From NCBI GenBank assembly GCA_008921705.1, contig VFFE01007257.1, positions 65,022 through 129,021 on the forward strand: a stretch of DNA of 64,000 nt. Direction: 5' to 3'. Below, in pieces: positions 1 to 11,461 of this stretch (positions are counted from its first letter, which is position 1; the number at the start of each line of letters is the position of its first letter). The translations under genes were made by a program, and so were the position numbers. The DNA is from Burhinus oedicnemus (Eukaryota; Chordata; Aves; Charadriiformes; Burhinidae). Under the pieces are notes generated by a model that made no database searches, was not told the DNA's origin, and worked only from the letters and a program-made list of their open reading frames with translations.

Positions 1-470
1 GGGGAGGGGAAGGGAAGGAAAGAGCAGAGGCAGAAATAAGTAAGTGAAAAGGGGGCACCTGCAAAGCCCTGGAGTGCGTCCGAGCAGGCAGAGTCCACGC
101 CGCCCCCGCCGGAGGCTGATCTATCCCCGGGCACCAGCCGCCGCCAAGGTCCCGGCAACAGGCTGCGGGCGAAGCGCGCTCGGCCCCTGCCTGGTAGCAG
201 ATGCCTCGTATCAGCGCCGCGCCGCCGCCTTGCCCCCCGCCGGCTCCGCGGGAGCACACCACCCCCCCACCCCGGCTCTCACCGCCCGCCCAGCCCCGTC
301 CCGTCCCTCTGCCTAGGGAGCCCGAGCGCGGGCAGGCGAACCCGGCCGGTGCCGGCGCCCTGCGCGGGAGTCGCCACCACGGCGGCGGTAAAGCGCTCCC
401 CCCCCCCTTCCCCCTTCGCCGCCGCGCCGTTCCGCTGCCCGGGGCGCGCCGAGCCCCGCGGACGCCCTAC

Positions 471-655
471 CTGCGAGCGTGTGAGGGGAGTGGGGCAGCG
501 GGCGGCAGCTGGAGCCCGGCGAAGGCGACCGCCAGCCCGACGGAAAGTCCCTGTCGCTCTGCGCCGTCTCCCCCCGCCCCGCACTTCCTCTCCCGCCCGC
601 TCAGGCTGGAAATCCCCGGCGAAGCCCGCTGCTCTCCCGGCTCCTCCTCACACAC
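471..655 (-). other. Candidate minus-strand first exon, probably untranslated
   Basis: On the minus strand the sequence ending at 471 reads CTCGCAG and is followed by GTAGGGCG, a good splice donor inside the CpG island. The upstream boundary is a guess because no transcription start can be read. No convincing start codon plus coding frame runs into the donor, so this would most likely be a 5' untranslated exon. Its gene would continue to the left, outside the window. It could instead be a chance donor in GC-rich sequence. Confidence 0.3.
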
Positions 656-1739
656 ATCGAGGGGCGGGCCCGGCCGCGCCGCTCAGCGCGCAGGCGGCAA
701 CCGGGGGCCGGGCCTGCCCTGCCCGCCTGCCCCGGCTGCACCTGATGCCGCCGTTACCCCCACCCCACCACCCACCCCCCCCGGCTCCGCCGCCGCGGGC
801 ACAACTCGGGAAGAAGGGGCCCTGCACTCCCCGCCCCGCAAACGGAGCCCGTCCTCGCCCGGCGCCTGCCGGCCCTCCGCAAACGGCGAAGGGGGCGCGG
901 TGGTGGGCTGTGAGGAGACGGCGCGTCCCGCTCGGGGCGCAGGGGGTGGGGTGGGGTGGTGCCGTGCCGGGGGAGCCGTGCCGAGGCTCGGCGGGGGCTC
1001 GGCCTGAGGGCGGGCGTTGCTGCGCCGGCCCGACCGTTGGGGCGCCGGGAGAAGGGCGGGAGCGCTGAGGAGGGGAAGGGCGCGGGGGATGGCGGCGGGA
1101 CGCGGGGCGCCGGGAGAGAGGGATCGGCAAGGCGGAGAGCCGCTTGCTTCCCCTCTCCGCACTGGGGGAGGTGCGAGCAACCCCGCACACAGGGTCGCCT
1201 CGAACAGACTAGCCTTTATTTTAAAAAAAAAAAAAAAAAGCCACTGGGAAAAAAAGGGGAGGGAGGGGGAGAAGAGTCTGGAAAAGATCAGAAAAGAGCA
1301 GCGAGCCGGAGCCGTTCGCCCCCCGGAGAGAGCGGTCGCCTCAGGCGGGCCCGGGCCGGCTGCAGGCGGGCAACAGCCGACCGTAGGTGGCAACCCCGAG
1401 TCACCGGGGAGCGTGTTCCCTTCCCCGGCGTCCCGGAGGTGCGAGAGGCACCCGTCCTCCCTCCTCGGGCGGCTCTGCGGGCAGCGGGGGAAGGGGGGCG
1501 ATGCTGACACCCGACAGAACCTGCCGCTCCGGGCGGCCAGGTTGAATAAACCCCTGTCTCGGGCTCCGCCTGCACCGCGGCATGTCCTCCTGGTCAGGGC
1601 AGATGCCCGACCGCTACCGCCGGCCTCTCTAACGCGGGGCAGCGCTGTGCGGCTTGTCGTTTCCCCGCGGCCCCAGCGGGCTGCTGGGAGGGGAGGGGGA
1701 GACGCGGCTCTGGCGCAGAAGCGCCGGAGGGAGGGGGCT

Positions 1740-1917
1740 CAGCTGGAGACGGAGGGGCTCGGCCGGAGCCCGGGGGGAGCTGAGCCAGCGCCGGGCGGGG
1801 GGGCGGCTCAGCCGAAGCCGGGGGGCTCTGCCAGCTGCGGCGGCAGCGCGGGCCGGGGTCGGCTGGAGGAGCTGCCGCACAGGGGGCTTCGGAGCTCCGT
1901 GTGCAGCCATGGGGCTG
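1740..1917 (+). other. Candidate plus-strand first exon with start codon at 1909
   Basis: Near the right edge of the CpG island an ATG at 1909 sits in a strong Kozak context (GCAGCCATGG). Two codons later comes GTAGGT, a good splice donor at 1918. Read this way, exon 1 would encode only Met-Gly-Leu before a long intron to the right. Without splicing the frame is a 19-codon ORF ending at 1968. The 5' boundary given is arbitrary. I could not find a matching second exon, so the gene cannot be named. The ATG could also be an upstream ORF or chance. Confidence 0.35.
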
Positions 1918-1968
1918 GTAGGTTGGGGAGCCGGCAGAGCCGGAGCTGTGAGGAATGCGCGGAGCTGA

Positions 1969-3220
1969 ACACGGAGAAATGTGTGGTGTTTGGCTAATTT
2001 CAGTGGGATGAGGTCACCATCCTTTTTGGACGTTGTTTGTCGAGGGATCACTAGGGAGGAACAGTTGGATGCGTGATCCTGAACGGACAAGCTTTGCGTC
2101 ATAGTTGCCGCTTACAGCATCTCCGCGCGTCCCGAAATCCATCCTGACCCTCTTCGGTCCTCATCCCCCGGATCTCTGTAACGCCCACGCCAACCTGCCC
2201 TGCAAAACCAAACATCTCTAGCTCCGGCTGTGTCCTCACCAGCCCCTAAAATACGAAGCTTGGCTCGCACTGCTAATTCCCTCCTTGTGTGCTGGTTTTT
2301 TCCTCATCCCACTTCTCTGCTTTCTCCCCCCCCCCCATCTCTCCCTCCTTTTGCTGCTGTCCCCGGTAAGAGGCTGGCTTAGCTGTCAAGACAACTGCAC
2401 CTTTTGAAATGATGCCGTGAACCTGCGATCAGAAAGACAATCTGAGACCGATGTCTTAAATGTTCCCATCACTTGTTCAAGATTGCTTAGCTCTGGACCA
2501 GCTGATAGGACTGTGCACCAAGCCTGGATTTCTCCAGCGGCGGGGCTGCAAATAAGTTTCTACCAGACACAAACCTGCAATTTCCTTCTTTGCCTCTCTT
2601 TTTGCTGTTGTATACGTGTCCTCTTGCTTTGCCCTAAAAAAAAAAAAAAAAGGAAAAAACATAATAGGATTCCAGTGCCTGTAGCTCTAGCAGCTATACT
2701 AATGTATTCTTCCCCAAAAAGAGAAAGCAAATTCTTATACCATCTGAAAGATGTCAGAAGCTTTTCCACATTGAAAAATGTCTGTAGCCGAAGGGATAAA
2801 GTGTTGATTTAATGCAGTATCTACTGTTTCAAGTGCTTTGGTGATTTTTTTCTTTTTCCATATCACGACTACAAGATTTTCAAGATTTCTAATACTATTA
2901 TCACAGCGAGATATATCACCAAATATCTTGTCTTTAACTGGTTTGGAATTTCGTGATAAGCCACGTTTTCACTGGGGCCTGAAACACTGTGCCTTAAGGC
3001 TGCTGCTACGTGCTGCACACCTCTGCTTAGCAGCAGTGTTTAGAATATAGTCTTTGGAGGGGCAGCTACTTAGAACAACAGAAGTCATGGTAAAGACCAT
3101 GGAGTAACTCTATATTTTAGTAAAATATTTTGAAGAAATAAAATCATAGGGCATTACCTTGGAAAATTACATAAGAGCAAAGAATTAAAGAAAAAAATCC
3201 ACTGAGAGAAGGGTGGTAAT
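1969..3220. other. Non-coding, intron or intergenic
   Basis: GC content falls sharply after the CpG island. The stretch contains a C10 run near 2327, an A15 run at 2637-2651 and T-rich sequence near 2845. A minus-strand donor-like site (CTG then GTGAGG, about 2238) follows a short open frame, but that segment lacks a pyrimidine-rich acceptor, so I do not call an exon. I see no known repeat. Confidence 0.6.
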
Positions 3221-3221
3221 T

Positions 3222-4440
3222 CATTACAAACTTGGGCAGGGATAGTTATCTTCAAAAACTATGGGCAAGATATAAAAGCGAGTATCATGTGATTATGGGA
3301 AACTGTAATTTCTCAGATACAGACTGGAAGATACCACTGGGAAATGGTAGGGCTGAAATGTTCTCGAGTGTCATAGAAACTCGATTTCTCAAGCAAACAG
3401 TCCATGAGAGAGGATGCTATTTTAGGCCTAGTATTAATAAGCGGCAAGGACCTTGTAGAAGGCTGTAGGATTGAAACTAATCTTGAACTGAGTGATCACG
3501 GACCAATCCAGCTCGTGTTAAACTGCAAGAGGGACAAATGCAGATCTTTGTCTAAGACTTGGGATCGCAGAACAGCGAACTTGAGAAATGGAGGAAATTC
3601 CTGAGGTGGACAGGACGGGGGAACCCAAAGATGATTTTTACTCAGAGATATTGAAAGAAGCTGGCAAAGGAAATAACAATTGCCAAAGCAAGGATTTGTG
3701 CAAGGTTAGAAGTAGTACCCTGTGCCTAAAATACTCTGTGGTGAAAGGAGAAAGGTGGTGATGCTGGTAGCCTTAGGCCTACTCGTCTGACCTTACTGTG
3801 TGGGTGAATTCCTCCATGAGAAAATGACTGTGAGCTGCCAGCGGGAATAGCTGTGGAAAAGGCTTATGTGAGTCTACGATGCACGAAGCGGGGTATTTTT
3901 AGTAGAGAGAGGGAAGTATTAATATGGCTTTACACAGCACAGCTAAGGACCCTTGTTTGGAAAATTACGTCCCGTTCTGGTGACTTACAATCAGAAAAGA
4001 TTGACTCAGGTCGCCACAGGTGCAGAAGAGGAACGCTGCGGTGGCAGGGCAGCAGAGTGTCTGTATTCTTGAACGGGAGCTGCAAGCAAGGAAGCTTGGC
4101 TTCCATAACCAGCCAAAAGAAGCCAAAACAGCGTGATGATTCACTGGAAATACATTCAAACAGTAAATATCAAGGAAGGAGAACTATTTAAATTAAACAA
4201 TTTTACTAGCACAAGGATGTATGGTTATAAATTGGTCATGAGTATATTTAGACTGAAAAGCTTTCTAACCATTCCAGGAGCAAACAGACAGTACTCTAGG
4301 CACAAACACCTAAAGGATTTTAAATCGGGGCATGATACTTTGGTGTGTCCAAGGGCGACTTAAAGGGGACTGAGCTGCTGACCTTTGACATTGTACTTCA
4401 GCCATTCCCAAGCTGCAGGGTTTCTTCCGGCCCTCTGCCC
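3222..4440 (+). mobile_element. Ancient CR1/L3-type LINE remnant (endonuclease part plus 3' end)
   Basis: Two parts of a decayed non-LTR retrotransposon are recognisable on the plus strand. At 3290-3560 the broken frames resemble the end of a CR1/L2-type apurinic endonuclease: a GNCNFSDTDW stretch (family pattern GDFN-P-D--W) from about 3298, then after a frame change DLVEG and LELSDHGPIQ (family pattern LSDH followed by a hydrophobic stretch) near 3450-3515. At 3930-4400 the DNA resembles the 3' end of L3/CR1 elements, including GTTCTGGTGACTTACA and GGTTATAAATTGGTCATGA. The reverse transcriptase between the two parts is deleted or decayed beyond recognition. Stop codons and frameshifts show it is long dead. 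Confidence 0.65.
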
Positions 4441-5782
4441 CATCTGCATTTGGCTTGTGAGGTTTTTTTCAACTGCCTCTGAAGCGCTGGAAATTAGTCA
4501 GAGACAGGATGTAGAAAGGACACTGGTGACATTAAATCATCAGGTGGTTTGTGGTGCATCTTGCTCAGAGGCATACAGCTGAACTGATTGCCAGATTTGG
4601 GTCACAACGAAACCTTTTCCCTGAGGTGAGCCTGGCAAAGAACTGTTTTGCCTTTTTTACCCCTGCCACTTTCTCAGAATCTTCTGGGACATGTATTTGG
4701 CAAATATCTTGTTGCAGGGGTGCTAGTTATAGTCGTCTGTGATACTGTGCTTGAGAGGTTTGGTCTTTTACTGCAGCTCTTAAGTTTATTACCTGATACT
4801 GAAAAGTGTTTTGTGACCCTTGATGAGTAGGGGCTGGTGGAGAGGTGTGCGGTCAGACCTCCTAAACGAAAAAACCATTATGTAGTTGTAGAGAGGGATC
4901 ATTTCCAGTCCTATCTTCCCAAAAGCAGCATCAATAGGTTATTTTTAATGCTGGAAGTAAACCTGAGAGAGGGGGGGAGAGAGAGAGGGCAGCAAACCAT
5001 TGTTTCTTATGTGAATTGGCTTATTGCAATTAACAGTCTTTCAGCCGAACTATTGTAATTGGTAATGATACAGTACATCCTTATTAGCCCTGCTGTTTCA
5101 GGTGCAGTTTGGCACTGCTTTTGTACATAATGTTAACTCTAAGTGTTGTGATCTGTGTGCATTGTGCGTGCCCTTTCCACAGTTTCTGCAGAAGGTGGTT
5201 ATGTTTTGTTCCTAATCGATACCTATTGTGGATCTGAGCAAGACAGCAGGACCCAGTGTCTGCATTTCTGGCACTGAGGCAGCTTCTTGACTTGTAGCTT
5301 CCTCATCCTATTCTTTGGATCAAAGATGCTTATTAACAGAATAATAAAATCATTACATTTATATTCCTTTTTATTGCTGAAGCACAGCCCAAGAGGACCT
5401 GTATTGTGGGAATACACATTCATTTATTGCATCCTATACATGAGATAAAGATTCCCCGGGGTTTATTTCAACTGCTACTAAGCCATAATGTCTAATGTGA
5501 TAGACCGCTTGCTTAAGGAAAAAAAGAGATTCCCCCTGCCCGAGTGGCGATTTTCTACTTGAAATTCCTAGACAGTGATGGCTTTCTAAATGACAAGCAT
5601 TTGAGGTGAAACATTCCTCAGGTCTTCCAGAAGCTAGTTACATGTGCCTTTATGACTATGCTATGTGACATTTTTCCTTTCTTTCAAGCTAATTGTAATT
5701 CCCAAGTCATCTTATAGATCTGCTTCACAATTGACAAGAAATATTAGTATGGCGTATCACAACTGCTTGTCAGTAATCTTAC
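4441..5782. other. Non-coding stretch
   Basis: Ordinary AT-leaning sequence with a purine-rich GA tract at about 4970-4990. No open frame has both coding character and good splice sites, and no known repeat was recognised. Confidence 0.55.
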
Positions 5783-5962
5783 CGCCTTCTTACTCTCTTG
5801 TTGAGACTTAAAAATATATTGAGGTCCCCATGCTCCCCTACCATCAAGACTGCCATTGTGCTTGTGCCAAATTGACTTTGGAGTCAAATGAAATTTTTGA
5901 GTGTATGTCAGTGGATTTCCAAAGAGGCCTGTAAAGTGTTTCACGTGAATTCTAAGCCGTAC
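5783..5962 (-). CDS. Candidate internal exon, unidentified protein
   Basis: On the minus strand a very good acceptor (TTGTCTCTTTTTCCAG) is followed by 180 bases, exactly 60 codons, open in phase 0. A good donor follows (GGCG then GTAAGATT). The peptide includes HVKHFTGLFGNPLTYTQKF and GAWGPQYIFKSQQESKKA. The candidate segment at 6736-6784 ends in phase 0, so the two could be joined. I do not recognise the protein. An open frame of this length between chance splice motifs is not rare in 64 kb, so this needs independent support. Confidence 0.3.
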
Positions 5963-6735
5963 CTGGAAAAAGAGACAAGATACAGTTCCACAGCAGGGAA
6001 TTACTAGAGCACAGCAATTCTTCAGCTGTATGTCTGTCTCTCAGTATGGCTCCAAAATCGGAGCTGTGATGGGAAGAGTGCAGACTCAGCAAGACCAGCT
6101 CTCCACCATATGGAGATTTCCCTGTGACAGCTGAATCTGAATATAACCGGTAAAAGCATCTTAAAGGCTGCTTTGTGCCTTTTGAGCAGCACAAAGCAGC
6201 TTTATCAGGAACAAGGATTTGGTCCAAAAGTTTTCCCCAGACGTAAAACATCAGTTATTATACTAGTTTGTAACTAATAACTGCAAGGATTCTGTTGAAT
6301 ACCTGGCAAAGTAAAAGGCGGACATGAATATAACAGCTGTATTGATTTATCCAGATGCTCTCTTTTTCTGGATGATACGTCTATCTCTGAAAATATCCTT
6401 AGGATCTTTTCTCCATCAAGAATCTCAGAATCTAATCACATAAGAGGAAAAAACCTCACCTAATAATGGCAGAAGGACCAGATGAGTATACTTTCAATGC
6501 TGAGAATTGTTCATTATTGTAGAAATTGTTATTGGCTCTTCACAGTAATCAATAATAGCTGTTCCTTCAGGGTGACGTAACTATTTTTACTTTCACCTTT
6601 TCTGCATGTAGTCATGGGAACACAAACCAACCTGTGAGAATCAGGCTTAGGAACAATTTGAGCATTTGAGGTGACTGGGAGGTGGTCATTGAGTCTCATC
6701 ACTTTCCTGGCTTCCAGCTTAGCTGTGTGCCTTAC

Positions 6736-6784
6736 CTCCAGTGCCATCAGAGCATCATAACAGATTTCTTTCCAGTTGTGCCAC
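6736..6784 (-). CDS. Candidate short exon, unidentified
   Basis: Between the minus-strand acceptor GCCTCTCAG and the strong donor CTGGAG-GTAAGG lie 49 bases. Entered in phase 2, they read WHNWKEICYDALMALE and leave in phase 0, matching the start phase of the 5783-5962 candidate. The segment is short and its pyrimidine tract is weak, interrupted by an A-run. It may be chance. Confidence 0.18.
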
Positions 6785-7507
6785 CTGAGAGGCTTTTTTT
6801 CCCCCTTTTATTGACACTGCTCTAGCAAGTTCTAAAGGGAGATTTCAGAGTATTCTTGAACGTTGTTTGAGCCTCTGGGTGTTCTTTTGTTGTAAGTAAA
6901 CTGTCTGCAAAAGATGTGTTTCCAAATCCTGAAATATTCTGTCCTGACTTTACACAGTGCAGCCTGACCCAGGCAGACCTACCAGGCTTCAGTACCGAGG
7001 AGGCTACTGTGAGATGGAACTTCAATATTTGCTGTGCAGTAATGCCAGCAGATTCCTGGAGAGAATCCAGTCAGTAGCAATCATCATCTAAAGAATAATT
7101 GTTCTAGAAGCCTAGCGGAAAACACTTCTCTTGTCAACGCTGTTCCCTTGGGAGCTATAGCTGATACACCTAATCCTGATTCCCTTTGTTAAATCACATG
7201 GATCTTGCCCTACATGTATGATAGATACTATCGTGCTACTGAAGGATGTTCCATTCCAGATCTAGTTCTTACAGACACAGTTTTGGGACTTCCTTTATGG
7301 CATTAACAATTCCCTGCCAGCCTTTGTCTTACATATATCCAGCCCTCTACTGGATCCACAAGTATTGGATCCAAGACATATGCACACCTATATGACAGTA
7401 TAATGTCCTTCTGTCTCTCTGGTTTTTGGCATAAAACTTGTAGTACTTTCTTGGTCTTCCTCTTGGTACTCAACAGTTTTTTCCACCATTCTTAACAATT
7501 TTCTCAC

Positions 7508-7594
7508 CTTGTATGGTAAATGGTAATTCAGATTTACAGTTTCCCAGGTACCATTCATTCTGCCCCTTGAAATAATGTGTAAAATGTGGTAACT
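7508..7594 (-). CDS. Candidate short exon, unidentified
   Basis: A good minus-strand acceptor (ATTTTTTCTCCAG) and donor (ATACAAG then GTGAGA) enclose 87 bases open in two frames: SYHILHIISRGRMNG in phase 0, or HYFKGQNEWYLGNCKSELPF in phase 1. With two frames open, coding cannot be argued from the frame itself. The next 170 bases on the same strand are also open in other frames, which shows how easily chance frames arise here. Confidence 0.15.
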
Positions 7595-8387
7595 CTGGAG
7601 AAAAAATAATTACCCAGCTGTTTGTCTGAAGATATCTTAGCTGGATTATACTTATCCACCTGAGTCTTCAGAGTTAGGAGAGGAAAGAAGATCAGCATAT
7701 TCACTGACTGATATTTAGGATAATTTCACTTTCACCTATAATTTTTTATCTCAGGGTTTGTGCACGTTAAGAAAGTGACAAAAGGTGCTCCAAGTGGTAT
7801 CATGATTAGTGGCTGTCTTGGGATGCAAAGAACTGACTGCCTTAACTCCCCCCATGTATTGCATAGGTGAGACCCAAGAACAGGTACCTAGTTTAAATTT
7901 ATCTTCAGGGAAGCATGATTATATTCAAATATTTTTCTTGCTGAGTTTCAGTATCCTCTGTATCAAATATGTTCAGTTTTCAAGTAAAAAAAGTAAAATC
8001 TAAATGCTCTCAGGACAACTTCAGCCTAGCCCATAAGCATCAAGCTTCCCTTCTTCTCCCCTCTCACCAGTTATGATGAATGCTCTGTAAGCCACATTAC
8101 ACTCTAATCAGCATTTGCATAATCTTTACTATCTCTGTGATTACAGTATGAGGGGGTTATATATAAGCTAGACAGTAATTAAAGATAGCTAGAAAGAACC
8201 CAGCTCCAATGATTAGCATAAAGGAGTAATGACTCAAGAGCACATAGACTGGGGAGAAAATCTGAGAAGAAAAAAGGCAAGCTGGCTATCCAGGATAAGG
8301 CTTCTGATGGACCTGACAGATGTAGGATGGCAGAACTGCTTGTGAAGGGACGAGGGAGGAGGAGGCCTCTTGGTCTGAGGAAGACCA

Positions 8388-8456
8388 GTGCCAGTCAGCT
8401 GCCAGTCAGCAGTTCATGGGCGGCATTTGGAAGAGAGCTACCCTGGTAGGGTAGCT
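8388..8456. repeat. Short direct repeat and perfect 9-bp inverted repeat
   Basis: Near 8388-8410 the decamer GCCAGTCAGC occurs twice, 11 bases apart. At 8436-8456 AGCTACCCT and AGGGTAGCT form a perfect 9-bp inverted repeat with a 3-base loop (GGT). There is no evidence of function; a small local duplication or replication slippage would explain both. Confidence 0.6.
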
Positions 8457-11388
8457 ACCTTGAGTTTCTTAATCATGTGGGACTATTCAGACGTCTGGTG
8501 CAGACACAAAACAAGAGCCAAGCAGCAAGAGGAAGCCAAACAGACCTGTTGGACATTGGGTCTTCAACTATTGGATATAATCTTCAACTATTCCACTGTA
8601 GAGGCTGCTGTTTAGATACTGGGGGGATAACAGACAAGTTCTCTTGGCACCAACCCACACAAGAGCCATGTTCGCCAGAGAAGAAGCCCCTCCTACTCTT
8701 CCAGATGCTGAAAGACCTGTTGTGGAAGTGGTGAAATACTAGCTTAGACCCTGCAAAGGCCTGAGCTAGAGGTATTAGAAAAATTCATTTGGAGCCTTCA
8801 GATCATTGGAAACGAGTGTGTCTGACAAAACCGGCTTGAAGATTTTCCACAAAAAATGAGTGAGCTACTGCTGTCAGCGGTGGTCATCTCCTGTAGCCAT
8901 GGGATGGTATATCAGTCACAGGCATCCTCCTGCAGAAAATTGGACAGAGGGTGGTAACACTTTGCTGTAGCTGTCCTCATGACAAAACAAGAGCTCCTTC
9001 GAAACTCAGGAGAGATGCTTAGGCTGCAACTCCGTAACGAACCCTTGGAGCAGCAGAAGATGTATGGAGAAGTCATCTGGTCAGCTTACAGGATACACCT
9101 AGTAATCTGCTGCCAGTGTAGAAAACAAGGACCCTTTGCAAAGCAAAAAGAGATGAGCATGTATTTGTTCATAAAAACAGATAATAATAGAACAGAACCT
9201 GTTGGCAAACTGCAGGCAGGCCCAAGCACTCTTGTAATTTTAGCAGATGTAGAAAAAGAAGCCCCAGAATATTCTGAGTGCAATCCTCTCACTTTAGTAA
9301 CAGCAGACAAGTGTCATTGCTGGGGTTGAGGACAAGGGGCTGCCATGTCCATTCTCAAATGGAATAGCTGGATTCTCAGGATCCCTGGGGAGATGGGACA
9401 ATGGGACTTCACCATTCACTAGGTCACTCCACAGCAGTTCCCAGGTTCTTCACTCTTCCCGTTTTTCCTATATTATATCCCAGAGAGGTTAGAGCCCATG
9501 TCTGATCCTATACAACTTCCCTGAGGTCAGTCTCCAGTGACTGCTCTTGCCCTTGAGAAAAGTGCTTCCGCATCCTGAATTACCTACATAACTTCCATTT
9601 GCTGCTCAGCAATTTAATGCTCCCCTGTTGCAGACAGATGTGAGTTAAAATGCCCCAAATCTAATGTCGTCTTTGTACTGAACTAAAGGTTAGAAAAAGC
9701 TAAATTCTTCTTTGACCTCAGTCTTATCTGAGGTATGCTAATTTGTCTTTGTGTAATTGCTGCAGAATTAAACCAACGTAATCCCGAGCAGAAGGGGGCC
9801 AAACCTCTCCTGGGCTGTTGGAGATAATACACAGTCATAAACTCAAAACCCAGTATCCCTCCCTCCTCCACTTTCCCTGAGGTATCAGGAAACATTCTGA
9901 TCTTAGATCCAAAGTGGAAAGCTGTGGTATTTGCACTAACTTTCCTGGAGTTATTCCCAATCCATACTGTGGTAACAGATTGTCGACTCAGCTGAGACCA
10001 GAACTTTTTTTCTGTAGCTGGGCCTCCCATTTCAGCGGTTGTGGAGAGAAGGTGGCAATCTGCGTCTTTCCCTGGAGAAGGAGAAGTTATTTCTAATGGT
10101 ACTGCCGCTAAAGTATAGCTTTGCATCTTTTATATACTTCAGGAAGTTCTTTATTTGTAAGAAGGGCATACCTAAAACTCAGACACCTTTGAGGAGCTAC
10201 AAATTGCCAGTTCTCACAATTTTTATCGTAAGTTTTGTGGTATTTGAGGCTTTTTCCTCAAAGTACTAGCTCTTGGAGTGATGTGATTATGTGAGAAACT
10301 CTCATTTTTCTTTCATTTAAACAAAAAGGCAGTCATTTTCTTGCTCTCATGGTTGTAGATAGAAAGCTTAAAAATATAACCTGAGCACACTGCAAAGGTT
10401 CAGGAATCAGAAGGCAAAGCAAAATGAGTTGAACATATATTTGCTCCTAAACATGATAATTAGAAGTCTGTGTCATAATATTTTTTTTAAAGATCTGACT
10501 CATGACTTTTAAATTATTCAGTTTGGCAATACCATATAGATTCACTATGCTCTTGGATAAAATTCTTTGTCACGCTAAAGGCTGAATTGAGCCAAGAGTA
10601 AGTTCACTATAAACAATTACACGTATTGTCTATTCTTGGCTTTTTAAAAACATCATCTACTCATTACAAAAACCCTATAACACAATGAAAACTAAAGCTT
10701 TCATCCAGCCAGGCCCCAGTATATGACAAATAGAAAAATTGAAAGGCACAACGAAACAGAAGCTAACAAAACTTGATATAGGTGAGATTTATTTCTTTAA
10801 AGTGTAACTTTTCCCGTACCCACTGGACCACAGTCTCTTCTGGGTTACACTAGGGTAAACCCAGAGTAAATCCAGTGAAATAATCTGACTTTATTGGTCA
10901 CAACTAATACGTTTTGCAGTGAATTGGTATCGGTTCTGCTAAGTGTATTTGTCTTTCCATTTCTAGTCCCAGCATTTATATCAAAATCTAGTGACGGGGG
11001 AATTGAGGAAGTACTAAAATTAAGCCTGTGTGTGTAACTTCACTTTGACTGATATCTCTTCTGCCCTGCTTCTGAATATTAATTCTGAAACATTTAATGA
11101 TGGATCACATTTTTTCCACTGGATCCTCTGCCTCTCTGAGTAACGGATCGGTGTCAGGGTTTAAATGTGAAGTGTGCAGTAAGAGAGACTCCTGCCTTCC
11201 AGGTCTCTATTTCAGTTTAACCTTAAAGAGGTACTTGGAACTACACAAACCGAGTCCTATAGAAAGTAGGTGAAAATGGGGTATTTGCGCACTCAGCTGG
11301 TAAGGAAACCCAGATTGCAAAGAGAGTTTACCATCTGTTCTTCAAATACCTTGAATGAGAAGGGAAAAGCATGTGGCCTGCAAAAGAA
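8457..11388. other. Non-coding stretch
   Basis: Unique-looking sequence with no recognisable repeat. Scattered open frames of 60-147 codons (for example the minus-strand frame 9683-10126) lack good splice sites or coding character. The left part of this intron-like region holds the weak exon candidates listed separately. Confidence 0.5.
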
Positions 11389-11461
11389 AAACGATCCAGG
11401 AGTCATACGTGCAGTCTTCTGATCTATAATCAGAGGGTGTTATCCATTGTGCTACTAGCAT
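11389..11461 (-). pseudogene. Decayed tRNA-Arg-like gene
   Basis: The minus strand matches a vertebrate tRNA-Arg (ACG/CCG type) over most of its length. The D-arm/box A region reads TAGCACAATGGATAAC. The anticodon arm has a perfect 5-bp stem (TCTGA with TCAGA) around the 7-base loop TTATAGA. A T-arm-like end reads GACTCCTGG, and a T-run follows at 11387-11390. Box B is damaged (CGTATGACTCC against GGTTCGANNCC), the T-stem and acceptor stem do not pair, and the anticodon position reads ATA. It is therefore a pseudogene or the tRNA-derived head of an old SINE, not a working tRNA. A 96-codon minus-strand frame over it (11342-11632) is incidental. Confidence 0.6.

Larger units (their letters stand above)
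1..1965. promoter_or_regulatory. CpG island, probable divergent promoter
   Basis: Almost 2 kb of very GC-rich sequence, dense in CpG, with G-runs and C-runs on both strands. Base composition returns to normal after about 1.97 kb. Islands of this size in vertebrates usually mark the promoter and first exon of a gene. A minus-strand donor-like site (CGCAG then GTAGGG at 470/469) and a plus-strand donor-like site (GCTG then GTAGGT at 1918/1919) point away from each other, which suggests divergent transcription. The open frames of up to 275 codons here (201-1007 plus, 683-1510 minus) are rich in P, R, G and A, as expected when GC-rich DNA has few stop codons. I do not call them genes. No TATA box is obvious. 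Confidence 0.85.

Noticed and set aside
201..1510. Long open frames of 180-275 codons on both strands in the CpG island
   Set aside because: GC-rich DNA has few stop codons. The frames overlap on both strands, are low in complexity (P, R, G, A) and show no domain.
7333..7490. Minus-strand open segment containing CAYVLDPILVDPVEGWIY before GTAAGA
   Set aside because: Its only acceptor candidates would leave an impossibly short intron after the 7508 donor, and a second frame in the same stretch is equally open, so it is probably chance.
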